Below, in pieces: positions 1 to 8,367 of a stretch of DNA of 58,498 nucleotides. Each line of letters starts with the position of its first letter. Within the stretch, counting starts at the first letter, position 1. Under the pieces are notes generated by a model. It was not told the origin of the DNA. It was given only the letters and a program-made list of their open reading frames with translations, and ran no database searches. The position numbers and the translations under genes are program-made. The stretch comes from Actinomycetota bacterium (GTDB taxonomy: Bacteria > Actinomycetota > Acidimicrobiia > IMCC26256 > PALSA-555), in the NCBI GenBank assembly GCA_016870595.1, contig VGBI01000006.1, positions 1-58,498 of the forward strand. The letters are read 5' to 3'.

Positions 1-488
1 CGCAGGGTCGCGGCCTCGTCGACGAGCGCCGGGAACGGCAGCACCCCCTTGCTCGCGATCCCGCCGCCGTAGAAGCCCACCGCAGCACCGAACGCACGCC
101 GTGCCGCGACGAGGAACGCGGCGCGCCCCCCGAAGCAGAAGCCCACGACGCCGATGCCGTCGTCGGTGATGCCGGCCGACCGGAGGTGGGCGATCGCGGC
201 GTCGGTGTCGACGAGGATGCCGTCGTCGGTGAGACCCTCGAACAGCGGGAAGATCGACGCGACGTCGGTGTAGTCCTCGACCGCTCCACCTCCGGCCCGG
301 TGGAAGTACGCGGGCGCCACCGCGAGGTACCCGGCGGCCGCGGCGCGTGCGGTCACGTCGCGGATGTGGGCGTTCACTCCGAACGCCTCCTGGACGACGA
401 TCACCCCACCGCGCGGGGTCCCGACGGGAGCGGCCTCGAACAGGCCCATCGGGCCGTCGGGCGTGTCGAGCACGAGGTCACGGGTCAT
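1..488 (-). CDS. Dienelactone hydrolase family protein (3' end outside window)
   Basis: This is the first 162 codons of an alpha/beta hydrolase of the dienelactone hydrolase family (PF01738). Family members open lactones or hydrolyse esters in the cytoplasm with a Cys-His-Asp triad. The N-terminal part carries the typical G-V-I-V-V-Q-E-A-F-G-V segment with the conserved Glu. Further on is G-F-C-F-G-G, which holds the nucleophilic Cys at the elbow. The His and Asp of the triad lie partly or wholly beyond base 1. The ATG (488-486) overlaps the TGA of the upstream dehydrogenase gene (487-485), so the two are probably translationally coupled. The real substrate cannot be read from sequence. The family call is firm and the role is open. 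Confidence 0.88.
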   Translation of the reverse strand, partial: MTRDLVLDTPDGPMGLFEAAPVGTPRGGVIVVQEAFGVNAHIRDVTARAAAAGYLAVAPAYFHRAGGGAVEDYTDVASIFPLFEGLTDDGILVDTDAAIAHLRSAGITDDGIGVVGFCFGGRAAFLVAARRAFGAAVGFYGGGIASKGVLPFPALVDEAATL

Positions 489-1768
489 CGGGCTCCGATC
501 GTCGGGGAGTCGGCCGGCGGTACGGCGTTCGGGGAGAAGGCGACCTTGATCGCGCCGGTGTCGCCCTGGTCGGCCAGGGTCCGGAACGCGTCGCGCCAGC
601 GGTCGTCGAGCGGGAAGACGTGGGTGACCATGGCCGCGAGGTCGATCCGGCCGGCGGCGGCGAGGTCGAGGTAGTGCGCGATCCCGTGCCGGGTCACGCC
701 CTCGACCGTCTCGAGGCCGAACGCGTTGGACCCGACGAAGGAGATCTCCTTGAAGTACAGCGGCGAGTCCTCCCAGTAGGTCGGACCGTGGACCCCGGCC
801 TTCACCAGCGTGCCGCGCGCGGCGAGCACGCGGGCGCCGACCTCGAAGGTCTCGCGCTTGCCCACGGTGTCGTAGACGACGTCGATCGCCCCCGGGTAGG
901 CCATGGGCAGCCCGTCGCTCGGCTGGAGGACGCCACCCGACCACGCCGCTGCCGCCTCGATCACCGTGAGCGCGGGCTCGTGGCCGATCACGGTGGCGCC
1001 GAGCCGCTCGGCGAACGCAGCCTGGGCGGCGAAGCGGGCGACGACGAGCACCTCGACGTCCGGGTGCAGCGCGCGCAGGATCGCGACCGCGCAGAGCCCG
1101 AGGGCGCCGGCGCCGTAGACCAGGGCCCGGCCGTCCGCGGGCGGTGGGTGCCGGGTGACCGCGTGGAGCATGACCGCGAACGGGTCGGCGAGCACGGCCG
1201 CCTCGTCGGAGAGGTCGTCGGGCACGCGGAACAGCATGGAGTCGTGCGCGGGCATGCGCTCGGCCCATCCACCGGTGGCGTCGCGCGAGGTGCCGATGTG
1301 GATGCCGGGGGCGATCGGTCCGACCGCGAAGCTCGCGCACAGGCTGAAGTCGCCCCGTGTGCACGCGGCGCACACGGGGTGCACGCCGCGCGGGCCGCAG
1401 GAGAGCCACGGGTTCAGCACCACGCGGTCGCCGATCGCGAGGCCCCCGGCCGCCGGACCCAGCTCGACCACGTCGGCCACGACCTCGTGGCCGAGCACGT
1501 GGGGCATCGAGAAGAACGCCTTCATCGGGTTGTCGGCGCTCTGCACCTCACCGAAGTCGCCGAAGACCTGCTTGGCGTCGGAGCCGCAGATCCCGGTGAG
1601 GCGGGGCCGGACCACCACCCAGTCGTCGCGCAGCGGCCGGGCCGGCGGGAGGTCGACGAGGGCCATCGGGACCCGGGCGAGGCCCTGGCGCAGCGGGTTG
1701 GTCGAGGCCCGATCGGCCTCGGTCGCCGGGTCGGGATCGGCCGGGACGCCGTACTGCAGCGCGCGCAC
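485..1768 (-). CDS. Zinc-binding alcohol dehydrogenase (MDR superfamily)
   Basis: A 427-residue medium-chain dehydrogenase with a GroES-like N-terminal half and a Rossmann C-terminal half. Seen directly: G-I-C-G-S-D (catalytic zinc Cys), G-H-E after H-V-L, and a Cys cluster C-G-P ... C-A-A-C ... C for the structural zinc. The Rossmann motif is G-A-G-A-L-G. It should oxidise or reduce an alcohol/carbonyl pair with NAD(P). The family includes glucose and threonine dehydrogenases, and nothing fixes the substrate here. It is longer than the usual 340-380 residues because of a 35-40 residue N-terminal extension and extra loops. The GTG start is supported by a TACGCT box six nt upstream. The downstream gene overlaps by 4 nt. 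Confidence 0.9.
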   Translation of the reverse strand: MRALQYGVPADPDPATEADRASTNPLRQGLARVPMALVDLPPARPLRDDWVVVRPRLTGICGSDAKQVFGDFGEVQSADNPMKAFFSMPHVLGHEVVADVVELGPAAGGLAIGDRVVLNPWLSCGPRGVHPVCAACTRGDFSLCASFAVGPIAPGIHIGTSRDATGGWAERMPAHDSMLFRVPDDLSDEAAVLADPFAVMLHAVTRHPPPADGRALVYGAGALGLCAVAILRALHPDVEVLVVARFAAQAAFAERLGATVIGHEPALTVIEAAAAWSGGVLQPSDGLPMAYPGAIDVVYDTVGKRETFEVGARVLAARGTLVKAGVHGPTYWEDSPLYFKEISFVGSNAFGLETVEGVTRHGIAHYLDLAAAGRIDLAAMVTHVFPLDDRWRDAFRTLADQGDTGAIKVAFSPNAVPPADSPTIGAR

Positions 1769-1774
1769 GTCGGC

Positions 1775-1780
1775 AGCGTA
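1775..1780 (-). promoter_or_regulatory. Leaderless -10 box (TACGCT) for the MDR gene
   Basis: TACGCT on the minus strand sits 6 nt before the GTG at 1768, and no Shine-Dalgarno sequence is present. The spacing suggests that transcription begins at the start codon. This is inferred from the same arrangement at many genes in the window. Confidence 0.5.
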
Positions 1781-1835
1781 CCCAGGTCGGGCCGGGCCGG
1801 GCCCGGTCGCGCCAGGTCAGGTCAGGCCGGGTCAG

Positions 1836-1865
1836 CCCGGGTCAGGTCAGCCCGGGTCAGGTCAG
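1836..1865. repeat. Perfect 15-bp tandem duplication
   Basis: The unit CCCGGGTCAGGTCAG occurs at 1836-1850 and 1851-1865, preceded by degenerate GGTCAG and GGCCGG units back to about 1790. The second copy covers the last codons and TGA of the GDT1 gene. It fills most of the short gap between the 3' end of that gene and the promoter of the MDR gene. No function is evident; it looks like slippage of G+C-rich spacer DNA. Confidence 0.7.
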
Positions 1866-2426
1866 CACGTCGACGATCAGCCAGGCGCCGAACCCGAAGA
1901 AGATCACGGCGGCGCCGATCTTCACCGCCCGCTCCGGGAGGCGACTGCCGAGCACCTGGCCCACGCCGATCGCGATCGCATCGGCCGCGACCATGCCCAG
2001 GGTCGAGCCGATCCAGGTGCCGACCACACCGTGATCGGTGGCGAGCGTGATCGTCGCCAGCATGGTCTTGTTGCCCAGCTCGGCCAGGAAGAACGCCCCG
2101 GCGACGGTCCAGAACACCGACCGTGTCGTGCGCGCGGCCCGGGCCTCGTCGGCGTCGTCGAGCGCGTCGCCCCGGAGCGTCCACGCACCGAACCCGAGGA
2201 AGGCGATCCCCCCGAGGACGGCGATGAGGTCGGTCGGCAGGGCTGCGCCGAGCGCCGCCCCGATGGCCACGCTCACCAGGTGGACGACCGCGGTGGCCGC
2301 GGTGATCGCGAGGAGGATGGTCAGGGCGCGGTAGCGGGCCGCGAAGGTCATGGCCATCAGCTGGCTCTTGTCGCCGAGCTCGGCGACGAAGATGATCCCG
2401 AAGCTGACGAGGAACGCCTCGAGCAC
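1857..2426 (-). CDS. TMEM165/GDT1 family (UPF0016) cation transporter
   Basis: A 189-residue membrane protein made of two homologous three-helix halves, as in UPF0016/GDT1 transporters that exchange Mn2+ or Ca2+. The first signature is E-L-G-D-K-S near residue 16. The second, near residue 115, is E-L-G-N-K-T, where the usual Asp is Asn. Hydrophobic segments occupy most of the rest, with a charged loop (about residues 86-105) between the halves. The start is GTG, 9 nt after the TGA of the Gfo/Idh/MocA gene, so the two are probably cotranscribed. Manganese export is a reasonable guess from characterised bacterial relatives, but the ion cannot be read from this sequence. Confidence 0.85.
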   Translation of the reverse strand: MLEAFLVSFGIIFVAELGDKSQLMAMTFAARYRALTILLAITAATAVVHLVSVAIGAALGAALPTDLIAVLGGIAFLGFGAWTLRGDALDDADEARAARTTRSVFWTVAGAFFLAELGNKTMLATITLATDHGVVGTWIGSTLGMVAADAIAIGVGQVLGSRLPERAVKIGAAVIFFGFGAWLIVDVLT

Positions 2427-2435
2427 GGTGGCGGC

Positions 2436-3569
2436 TCAGTCCCCGCCGAGCACTTCTGCGAGGGCGACCGGTCGCCCCTCGTCGATCGAGCGGTGCGCAG
2501 CGACCCCGGCCGCGACCGACCAGAGCCCGTCGTCGAGTCCCACCGTCGGACGCGAGCCACTGCGCATCGCGGCGAGGAAGTCGAGGTGCTCCAGGTAGCT
2601 GGAGCCGTGGTGGAAGCCCTCGTGGCGCACGAGGGGGTCGTGGACGGTCTCGGTGCGCACGCCGTCGCGTCCGTCGGCCCGCCGGCCGGTCCGCAGCGTC
2701 GAGTCGGGCAGGAAGGCCTCGACCTTGCCGACGTCGCCGACCACCACGACCTCCTCCTGGTGCGCGCTCCCCTCGGCGAACATGCACAGGTCGAGCAGGC
2801 CCCGCGCGCCGCCCGGGAACTCGACGATCACGTACGCGTTGTCGAGGATGTCGGGAACCTCGCCGTCGTAGCGCTCGTCGAGATGGTTGACGTCCTGGGC
2901 ACCCGACGCCATCACCCGTTCGGGGCGCTCCCCCACGATGTGGGCCATGAGGTCGAAGAAGTGGCAGCACTTCTCCACCAGCGTGCCGCCGGTGTTGCGG
3001 GAGAAGCGGTTCCAGTCGCCCACCTTGGGCAGGAACGGGAAGCGGTGCTCGCGCAGATGGACCATCCGGACGCGGCCCACGGCCCCGGCCCGGACCTCCC
3101 GGACCAGCCGGGCGACGGGCGGCATGTAGCGGTACTCCAGGCCGACCCATACCACGGCCTCCCGTCCCTCGGCCGCGTCGAGCACCCGGCGGCAGTCGGG
3201 CACCGTGGTGCACAGCGGCTTCTCGACCAGCAGGTGCAGGTCGGTGGGCAGCAGGTCGAGCAGCACGTCGTGGTGGGTGTGGTTGGGGGTCGCGATCACG
3301 ACCGCGTCGCACACGTCGGCCGCGACCAGGGCGTGATGGTCGGCGAAGGTGGCGACCTCGGTCCCGGGCGGCAGCCACCCGAGCGCATCGGTACGCGAGC
3401 GCTCGTGGGGGTCGGCCAGGGCGGTGACCACCGCGCCCTCGAGGGCGAGGAGGTTGCGCAGGTGCTCCTGGCCCATCATCCCGGCCCCGACGATCCCGTA
3501 GCGCACCGGTGCGCTCGCCGGCCCGGGAGCCGGCCCGGGAGCGGGATCGGGAGCGGGAGTCGTGGACAC
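2436..3569 (-). CDS. Gfo/Idh/MocA family oxidoreductase
   Basis: A 377-residue NAD(P)-dependent oxidoreductase. The nucleotide-binding motif G-I-V-G-A-G-M-M-G lies near residue 26, and E-K-P-L, the family's Glu-Lys-Pro motif, follows at the end of the Rossmann half. The C-terminal half is the alpha/beta substrate domain. Members act on sugars, inositols or related polyols. The N-terminus carries a low-complexity run of Pro-Ala-Pro-Gly repeats that may be a tail or a sign that translation starts later. GTG is the start, with a TAGGCT box 9 nt upstream. It shares its divergent promoter region with the small membrane protein at 3654. Substrate unknown. Confidence 0.88.
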   Translation of the reverse strand: MSTTPAPDPAPGPAPGPASAPVRYGIVGAGMMGQEHLRNLLALEGAVVTALADPHERSRTDALGWLPPGTEVATFADHHALVAADVCDAVVIATPNHTHHDVLLDLLPTDLHLLVEKPLCTTVPDCRRVLDAAEGREAVVWVGLEYRYMPPVARLVREVRAGAVGRVRMVHLREHRFPFLPKVGDWNRFSRNTGGTLVEKCCHFFDLMAHIVGERPERVMASGAQDVNHLDERYDGEVPDILDNAYVIVEFPGGARGLLDLCMFAEGSAHQEEVVVVGDVGKVEAFLPDSTLRTGRRADGRDGVRTETVHDPLVRHEGFHHGSSYLEHLDFLAAMRSGSRPTVGLDDGLWSVAAGVAAHRSIDEGRPVALAEVLGGD

Positions 3570-3578
3570 GGCGGCCGG

Positions 3579-3588
3579 AGCCTACGAT
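3579..3588. promoter_or_regulatory. Overlapping divergent -10 boxes
   Basis: TAGGCT on the minus strand (3584-3579) lies 9 nt before the Gfo/Idh/MocA GTG. TACGAT on the plus strand (3583-3588) would give the gene at 3654 a leader of about 60 nt with a good GGAGGAG Shine-Dalgarno sequence. The two boxes share the central TA, so the two promoters probably exclude each other. Confidence 0.4.
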
Positions 3589-3653
3589 GCGGCACCCCCG
3601 CCCCACCGGGACGGGCGCACGGGCGCCGACCGGGCGCCGAGGAGGAGACCCCG

Positions 3654-4103
3654 ATGGATCCGCAGCGCCGCCGCACCGCACTCTGGTACGCCCGGGGCCG
3701 GGCCCTGGTGGGCGCGTCGCTGACCGTGCTCCCCGGGGTGGGCGCCGCCGTCGGCCTGGGGTCCCGCAGCGGGGCGACCCGGGCCGCCCTGCGGATGGTC
3801 GGCGTCCGCGACCTCGCCCTCGGCCTCGGTGCCGTCGCCGGGGTGCGGGGCGGCACCCAGGCCGCCGAGTGGACCGGATGGGGCGCGGCCGCCGACGCCG
3901 TCGACGCCGTCGCCCTGCTCGTCACCCCCGGACTCCCGAAGCGGGCCCGCCTCATCGGGCTGTTCGCCGCCGGCGCCGCCGCGGTCGGCCTGCGCCTGGC
4001 CTGGGAGCTCGCCGACGAGCGGGCCGAGGCCGAGGCGGCCGCACGGCACGCCGCCCGGATCGCCGAGGCCGAGGCCGAGGCCGGAGCCAGGGCCGGATCC
4101 TGA
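3654..4103 (+). CDS. Small predicted membrane protein, unknown function
   Basis: A 149-residue protein that I do not recognise with certainty. It has three or four weakly hydrophobic segments (about residues 15-33, 45-63, 70-92, 100-117), rich in Ala, Gly, Val and Leu. The C-terminal tail of about 30 residues is charged, rich in Glu, Ala and Arg, and probably helical. The motif L-V-G-A-S-L-T-V-L-P-G-V-G near the N-terminus looks like a helix hairpin. The ATG is preceded by GGAGGAG at 3641-3647 with good spacing, which fixes the start. Its TGA overlaps the proposed CTG start of the next gene, so the two appear to be cotranscribed. Confidence 0.75.
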   Translation: MDPQRRRTALWYARGRALVGASLTVLPGVGAAVGLGSRSGATRAALRMVGVRDLALGLGAVAGVRGGTQAAEWTGWGAAADAVDAVALLVTPGLPKRARLIGLFAAGAAAVGLRLAWELADERAEAEAAARHAARIAEAEAEAGARAGS

Positions 4104-4696
4104 GCGGTCCCGGACCCGAGCGGGGGGCGCCGGGGGCGCCCGGACCTGCGGTCGCCATCCTCTGGGCCGAGGCCCGGATCCGTCGGGTCCTGCTCGACTA
4201 CGTCCGCGGCATCGACCGGCTCGATCTCGACCTCGTCCGGTCGTGCTACCACCCCGACGCCACCGATTCGCACGGGAGCTTCTCCGGCCCGGTCGACGAG
4301 TTCTGCGTCTGGGTCGAGCGCGTGCTGCGCCGCTACCACTCGACCATGCACCTCCTCGGCCCCCCAGCGGTCGACGTCACCACCACCGACGCCGACGGCG
4401 CCCCGACCGTCGCGGCGGTCGAGACCTACGGCCTCGCCGTCCACCGCACACCGGGTGGCCCACCCGAGCACAATCTCGTGACCGGCTTCCGCTTCGTGGA
4501 CCGGTTCGAGTGCCGCGACGGCGAATGGCGCATCGCGCAGCGGGTCGCGGTCACCGAGTGGTCCCAGGTCGTGACCGAGGCCACCTGGTGGCCGCTCGCT
4601 CCGGGTCTGCTGACGGGCGCGCGCGACCGCACCGACCCCGTGTACCGCGATGCGCCGGCCGACCGCAGCGGCGAGCCGGCTCAGTCGAAGCCGTAG
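4100..4696 (+). CDS. SnoaL-like / NTF2-fold polyketide-cyclase-type protein
   Basis: A nuclear transport factor 2 fold protein of the SnoaL-like type. Typical features are I-R-R-V-L-L-D-Y-V-R-G-I-D-R-L-D followed by C-Y-H-P-D-A-T, then beta strands ending in G-E-W-R-I-A-Q-R. Such proteins act as small hydratases, isomerases or dehydratases, often next to SDR or acyl-CoA genes. No ATG, GTG or TTG occurs in frame at a sensible position. The best candidate is CTG at 4100, which overlaps the upstream TGA as CTGA, mimicking the ATGA/GTGA overlaps of this window. The alternative is a non-standard start near 4157. The 3' end overlaps the convergent amidohydrolase gene by 16 nt. Confidence 0.78.
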   Translation: MSGPGPERGAPGAPGPAVAILWAEARIRRVLLDYVRGIDRLDLDLVRSCYHPDATDSHGSFSGPVDEFCVWVERVLRRYHSTMHLLGPPAVDVTTTDADGAPTVAAVETYGLAVHRTPGGPPEHNLVTGFRFVDRFECRDGEWRIAQRVAVTEWSQVVTEATWWPLAPGLLTGARDRTDPVYRDAPADRSGEPAQSKP

Positions 4697-5796
4697 AGGG
4701 CCCGGCAGTTCCCCGAGGTGATCCGCTCGACGTCGGCCCGGGCCATGGTCCCCATGTCGCGCGCGATCACCGCGCGCGAGTCGGGCCAGGTGCTGTCGGG
4801 GTGCGGGTAGTCGCACGCCCACATCACGCGGTCGGCGCCGATCATCCCGATGAACACGTCGGCGTGGTGCTCCTCCTCGAACGTCACCCACACCTGCCGG
4901 CGCATCAGCTCGCTCGGCGGCGTCTCGAGTCGACCGACGATGTTCGAGTGCTTGACCCACTCGTGGTCCATGCGGGCGATCAGGTACGGGAGCCAGCCCA
5001 GGCCGGCCTCGGCCAGGACGAGGCGCACGCCGGGGTGGCGCTCCAGCACGCCCGAAAACACGGTCTCCGCGATCGCCTCGTCGAGCTGCATCGGCGACAC
5101 GGTGGCGAACACCGGCTCCCGCCAGTCGCCCATCCGGTACACGGCGCGGTTCGCACCGCCGCCGAGGTGGTAGCTGATCGGGAGACCGGCCGCCTCGGCC
5201 GCGGCCCAGAACGGCTCCCACTCGGGCTCCCCGACCAGGGCCTCCACGGGGTCGAGCACCGCGCCCCGGTGGCCGAGGGCGGCCACCCGCTCGATCTCCT
5301 TCGTGGCGTCCTCGGGGCGGCGCGACGGCAGCCGGGCCAGGATGCACAGCCGGTTCGGGTCGACCCGGTTGAACTCGGCCGTCCAGTCGTTCCAGCACCG
5401 GTAGGCCTCGGCCTGGAGCGCGTCGTCGGCGATCTTGAGGCCCATCACCGACGGTCCGTAGATCACCGACGCGGCCACGCCGTCGCGGTCGAGGTCCTGG
5501 AGGCGCAGCACCGGGTTCGACGGGCGGAACCCGTCCTGCTCGATCCCGCCGCGCTCGTAACAGGTGTGCGCGGCCGGGGTGGCCCCCGACAGACCGAGGA
5601 CGCTCCCGTCGCACACCCACATCGTCCGTCCGTCGACGACCTCCACGTGGGGGACGCGCGCGGGGTCGGTCTCGCGCATGCGGGAGGTCCAGAGGTCGGT
5701 GGGCACCGCCGGGAGGTCGAGGTGGTCGTCGCACGAGTGCAGCGGCCAGTCGACCGTGAGGTCGCCGACGGTGGGTTCGCTCGCAGTGGTGGTCAT
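4681..5796 (-). CDS. Amidohydrolase family protein (PF04909 type)
   Basis: A 371-residue TIM-barrel metal-dependent hydrolase or decarboxylase of the amidohydrolase 2 family, related to ACMSD and gamma-resorcylate decarboxylase. Metal-site residues are visible: C-D-D-H-L near residue 23, the strand His in P-I-S-Y-H-L-G, and Asp in A-C-D-Y-P-H near the C-terminus. It ends with the typical N-C-R-A-L-Y segment. The ATG has GGGAGG just upstream. It follows two CoA-transferase genes on the same strand (gap 34 nt) and probably belongs to their operon. One of three such paralogues in the window (also 22477 and 34291). Substrate unknown; hydrolysis or decarboxylation are both possible. Confidence 0.88.
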   Translation of the reverse strand: MTTTASEPTVGDLTVDWPLHSCDDHLDLPAVPTDLWTSRMRETDPARVPHVEVVDGRTMWVCDGSVLGLSGATPAAHTCYERGGIEQDGFRPSNPVLRLQDLDRDGVAASVIYGPSVMGLKIADDALQAEAYRCWNDWTAEFNRVDPNRLCILARLPSRRPEDATKEIERVAALGHRGAVLDPVEALVGEPEWEPFWAAAEAAGLPISYHLGGGANRAVYRMGDWREPVFATVSPMQLDEAIAETVFSGVLERHPGVRLVLAEAGLGWLPYLIARMDHEWVKHSNIVGRLETPPSELMRRQVWVTFEEEHHADVFIGMIGADRVMWACDYPHPDSTWPDSRAVIARDMGTMARADVERITSGNCRALYGFD

Positions 5797-5830
5797 CGGT
5801 CCTCCCGGGATCAGGATCCGGACAGTGACG

Positions 5831-7114
5831 TCAGGATCCGGAGAGCAGATCGTCGTGCTCGCCGAGGCGTGGTGCGTGCCGGCGGAGGTGCCACGGGGAC
5901 TCGTCCATCACGAACGGGGCCCCGGCGTAGGTGACGGGGCGGCCGAGGTCGGCGTGGTCGAGGGTGACCGGGAAGCCCCGGGCCCGGAAGTGCTCGTCCT
6001 CGAGCACCTCCTCGGGCGCGAAGATCACCGGGAGGGCCATGCCGCGCCGCTGGCCCTGCACGAAGAACTCGTACGCGGTCACTCGGGTGGCGATGGCCAC
6101 GAGCACGTCCCGGCCGGCCCGGAAGATCTCGGCGACGAGATCGTCCTCGAACATCTCCGACATGTCGACGCCGCCGCGCTCCTCGCCGAGCTCGAGCAGG
6201 GTGACGTCGGGGATCTCGTCGCGCCAGCCCAGGTCGTCGACCCAGTCGATGAGGATCCGGAACTCGCGGGCGGCCCGGGGCGGCACTCCGGTCGGCTGGT
6301 AGCGGCCGTCGGCGCTGCAGGCGACCGTGACCTGGGTCGGGTGCGCGCTGGCGTGGCGACAGGTCTGACGCTGCACGGTCTCCTGCGCCACCAGCCATCC
6401 GTACGATGCGAACTCGGTGGTGACGTTCGAGGCTGCGTGCACGCTCACGTCGATGAACTGGCCGCGTCCCGTCACGTCGCGGTGCAGCGCCGCGACGAGG
6501 ATCCCGATCGCGGCGTGCACCGAGGCGGTGTGGTACGCCTGGTTCCCGCCGCCGCGCACCGGCGGGATCGTGTGGTCGTCGTAGCCGCAGCTCCACACCG
6601 GGCCGGCGTTGGCCAGCACGGTGAGGTCGGTCGCAGGCTCGTGGGCCCGCGAGTTCGTCCGGCCGAACGCGGTCACCGCCGCCCAGATCAGACCGGGCTG
6701 CGTGGCGCGCAGATCGGCGTCGTCGACGCCGAGGGCGGCGAGACGCCCGGGGGCCTCCGACTCCACGACGATGTCGGCCGACGCGACCAGCTCACGGAAC
6801 CGTTCCCGCCCCTCCGCCGAGTCGAGGTCGAGCTGCACGCCGAACTTGTTGGCGTGGTAGTGCCAGAACCACAGACTGCGCTCGGGGTCGACCACGTCGT
6901 CGACGAACGGCTCGTACCAGCGCTGGGGTGCGCCCCCCGGGGGCTCGACCAGGATCACCTCGGCCCCGAAGTCGGCCAGAAACCGGCCGCAGAACGCCGC
7001 GTACTCCCCGGCCAGCTCGATCACCCGCAGGCCCGCGAGCGGGCCGGGCCGGGTCGGGTCGGGCGGCGCGAGCGGCGCGGTCGAGAGGTGCGGGCCGATC
7101 GCCTCGCGCGCCAT
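5831..7114 (-). CDS. CaiB/BaiF family CoA-transferase, subunit lacking the catalytic Asp
   Basis: A 427-residue type III CoA-transferase homologue. N-terminal L-R-V-I-E-L-A-G-E-Y and F-L-A-D-F-G-A-E-V-I-L-V-E-P-P-G-G are the family's CoA-binding Rossmann elements. At the position where the family has the catalytic Asp (D175 in the next gene), this protein reads G-G-G-N-Q-A-Y-H-T-A-S, with no Asp. It is therefore probably the non-acylated partner of a heteromeric enzyme, as adjacent CaiB pairs form in benzylsuccinate and mesaconate/malate CoA transfer. The ATG shares one base with the upstream stop (TGATG). An upstream in-frame extension exists but lies inside the partner gene, so the ATG at 7114 is preferred. 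Confidence 0.87.
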   Translation of the reverse strand: MAREAIGPHLSTAPLAPPDPTRPGPLAGLRVIELAGEYAAFCGRFLADFGAEVILVEPPGGAPQRWYEPFVDDVVDPERSLWFWHYHANKFGVQLDLDSAEGRERFRELVASADIVVESEAPGRLAALGVDDADLRATQPGLIWAAVTAFGRTNSRAHEPATDLTVLANAGPVWSCGYDDHTIPPVRGGGNQAYHTASVHAAIGILVAALHRDVTGRGQFIDVSVHAASNVTTEFASYGWLVAQETVQRQTCRHASAHPTQVTVACSADGRYQPTGVPPRAAREFRILIDWVDDLGWRDEIPDVTLLELGEERGGVDMSEMFEDDLVAEIFRAGRDVLVAIATRVTAYEFFVQGQRRGMALPVIFAPEEVLEDEHFRARGFPVTLDHADLGRPVTYAGAPFVMDESPWHLRRHAPRLGEHDDLLSGS

Positions 7115-8358
7115 CAGATGACCCCCTCGGACCGGAGGTCGGCGATCTCGGACGCGCCGAGGCCGAGGATCTCGCCGTACACGACGTCGTTGTCCTGTCC
7201 GAGCAGCGGCGCGGCCCGCTCGATGTGCCAGTCGGTCTCGGAGAGGTGCACCGGCAGCCCGTCGACCCGCAACCGGCCCATGGCCCGGTGCTCCACCCAC
7301 GGCCACAGGCCCCACTCGGTGGTCCCGGGGTCGTCCTCGATGCGCTCCCCCGGGCGCTGCACCGCGACCCCCGGCACCCCGGCGGCGAGCATCTGGGCCT
7401 GCAGGTCGAACTTGTCGCGCGGCCGGCACCACTCGGCGAGGCGGGCGTCGAGGTCGGCCTGGCGCGCGACGCGACCGGCGAGCGTGGCGTAGCCCGGGTC
7501 GGCGGCCCACGCGCCGTCAGCGGTGGCGCCGAGGACGTCGGCCAGCGCGACCCAGTCGTCGTCGTGACGACAGGCGATCGCGAACCACTCGTCGTCACCC
7601 CGGGCGGCGTAGATGTTGTGCGGGGCCATCACCGGCGCGTCGCTGTGGTTGCTGTCGGGTGCACCGGGGCGGCGGGCCGGGCGACCGTTCACCGTGTAGT
7701 CGAGCACCACCGGGCCGAGCATGGTCGCCCCGGCGTCGGTGCACGACATGTCGACCCACTGCCCGGCACCGGTGCGGTTCCGGTGCACGAGCGCGGTCAG
7801 GATCGCGAGCGCCATCACGTTGCCGCCGTGGTGGTCCATGTACGAGTAGCCCCAGCCCGCCGGGGGCAGGTCGGGCAGGCCCGAGGTGAAGGTCAGGCCG
7901 CAGCACGCCTGCACGATCGGACCCCACGTCTTGAACGACGAGTACGGACCCCGGTGCCCGAACCCGCAGTTCGACACGTAGATGACGTCGTCACGGATCT
8001 CCCGCAGGCGCTCGTACGGGAACCCGAGATGGGCGAGGACCCCGGCGGCGAAGTTCTCGGCGACCACGTCGGAGATGCGCACGATCTCGGCGAGCAGCTC
8101 GCGCCCCCGCTCCGTGCGCAGGTTCAGGGTGATGCCGAGCTTCTCGACGTTGTGGTTCTGGAAGCCCCCGCCGAGCTCGCCGCCCCGGCGCTCGTCGACG
8201 AAGGGCTGCATCCCCCGCAGGATGTCCCAGCGCCCCTCGGTGACCGGGTCCTCGATCTTGATGACCTGGGCCCCGAACGCAGCCAGGGTGCGCGTGGCGC
8301 CGGCGCCGGCGAGCTGGCCGGTGAAGTCGCAGATCCGGATGTGCGAGAGCGCCCCCAT
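7114..8358 (-). CDS. CaiB/BaiF family CoA-transferase, catalytic subunit
   Basis: A 414-residue type III CoA-transferase that moves CoA between carboxylic acids in the cytoplasm. The N-terminus has I-R-I-C-D-F-T-G-Q-L-A-G-A-G-A, followed by F-G-A-Q-V-I-K-I-E-D-P. The expected catalytic Asp is D175, in G-Y-S-Y-M-D-H-H-G-G. Length is normal for the family. It is the first gene of the minus-strand group with 5831 and the amidohydrolase at 4681, with the partner's start overlapping its stop. A TAACGT box (8368-8373) lies 9 nt before the ATG. Donor and acceptor acids are unknown. The neighbouring amidohydrolase suggests an aromatic or cyclic acid pathway, which is inference only. Confidence 0.9.
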   Translation of the reverse strand: MGALSHIRICDFTGQLAGAGATRTLAAFGAQVIKIEDPVTEGRWDILRGMQPFVDERRGGELGGGFQNHNVEKLGITLNLRTERGRELLAEIVRISDVVAENFAAGVLAHLGFPYERLREIRDDVIYVSNCGFGHRGPYSSFKTWGPIVQACCGLTFTSGLPDLPPAGWGYSYMDHHGGNVMALAILTALVHRNRTGAGQWVDMSCTDAGATMLGPVVLDYTVNGRPARRPGAPDSNHSDAPVMAPHNIYAARGDDEWFAIACRHDDDWVALADVLGATADGAWAADPGYATLAGRVARQADLDARLAEWCRPRDKFDLQAQMLAAGVPGVAVQRPGERIEDDPGTTEWGLWPWVEHRAMGRLRVDGLPVHLSETDWHIERAAPLLGQDNDVVYGEILGLGASEIADLRSEGVI

Positions 8359-8367
8359 GGCGGTCGG

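Noticed and set aside
1155-4103. A 982-codon plus-strand reading frame
   Set aside because: Only its last 149 codons (from 3654) look like a protein. The rest is antisense to four minus-strand genes.
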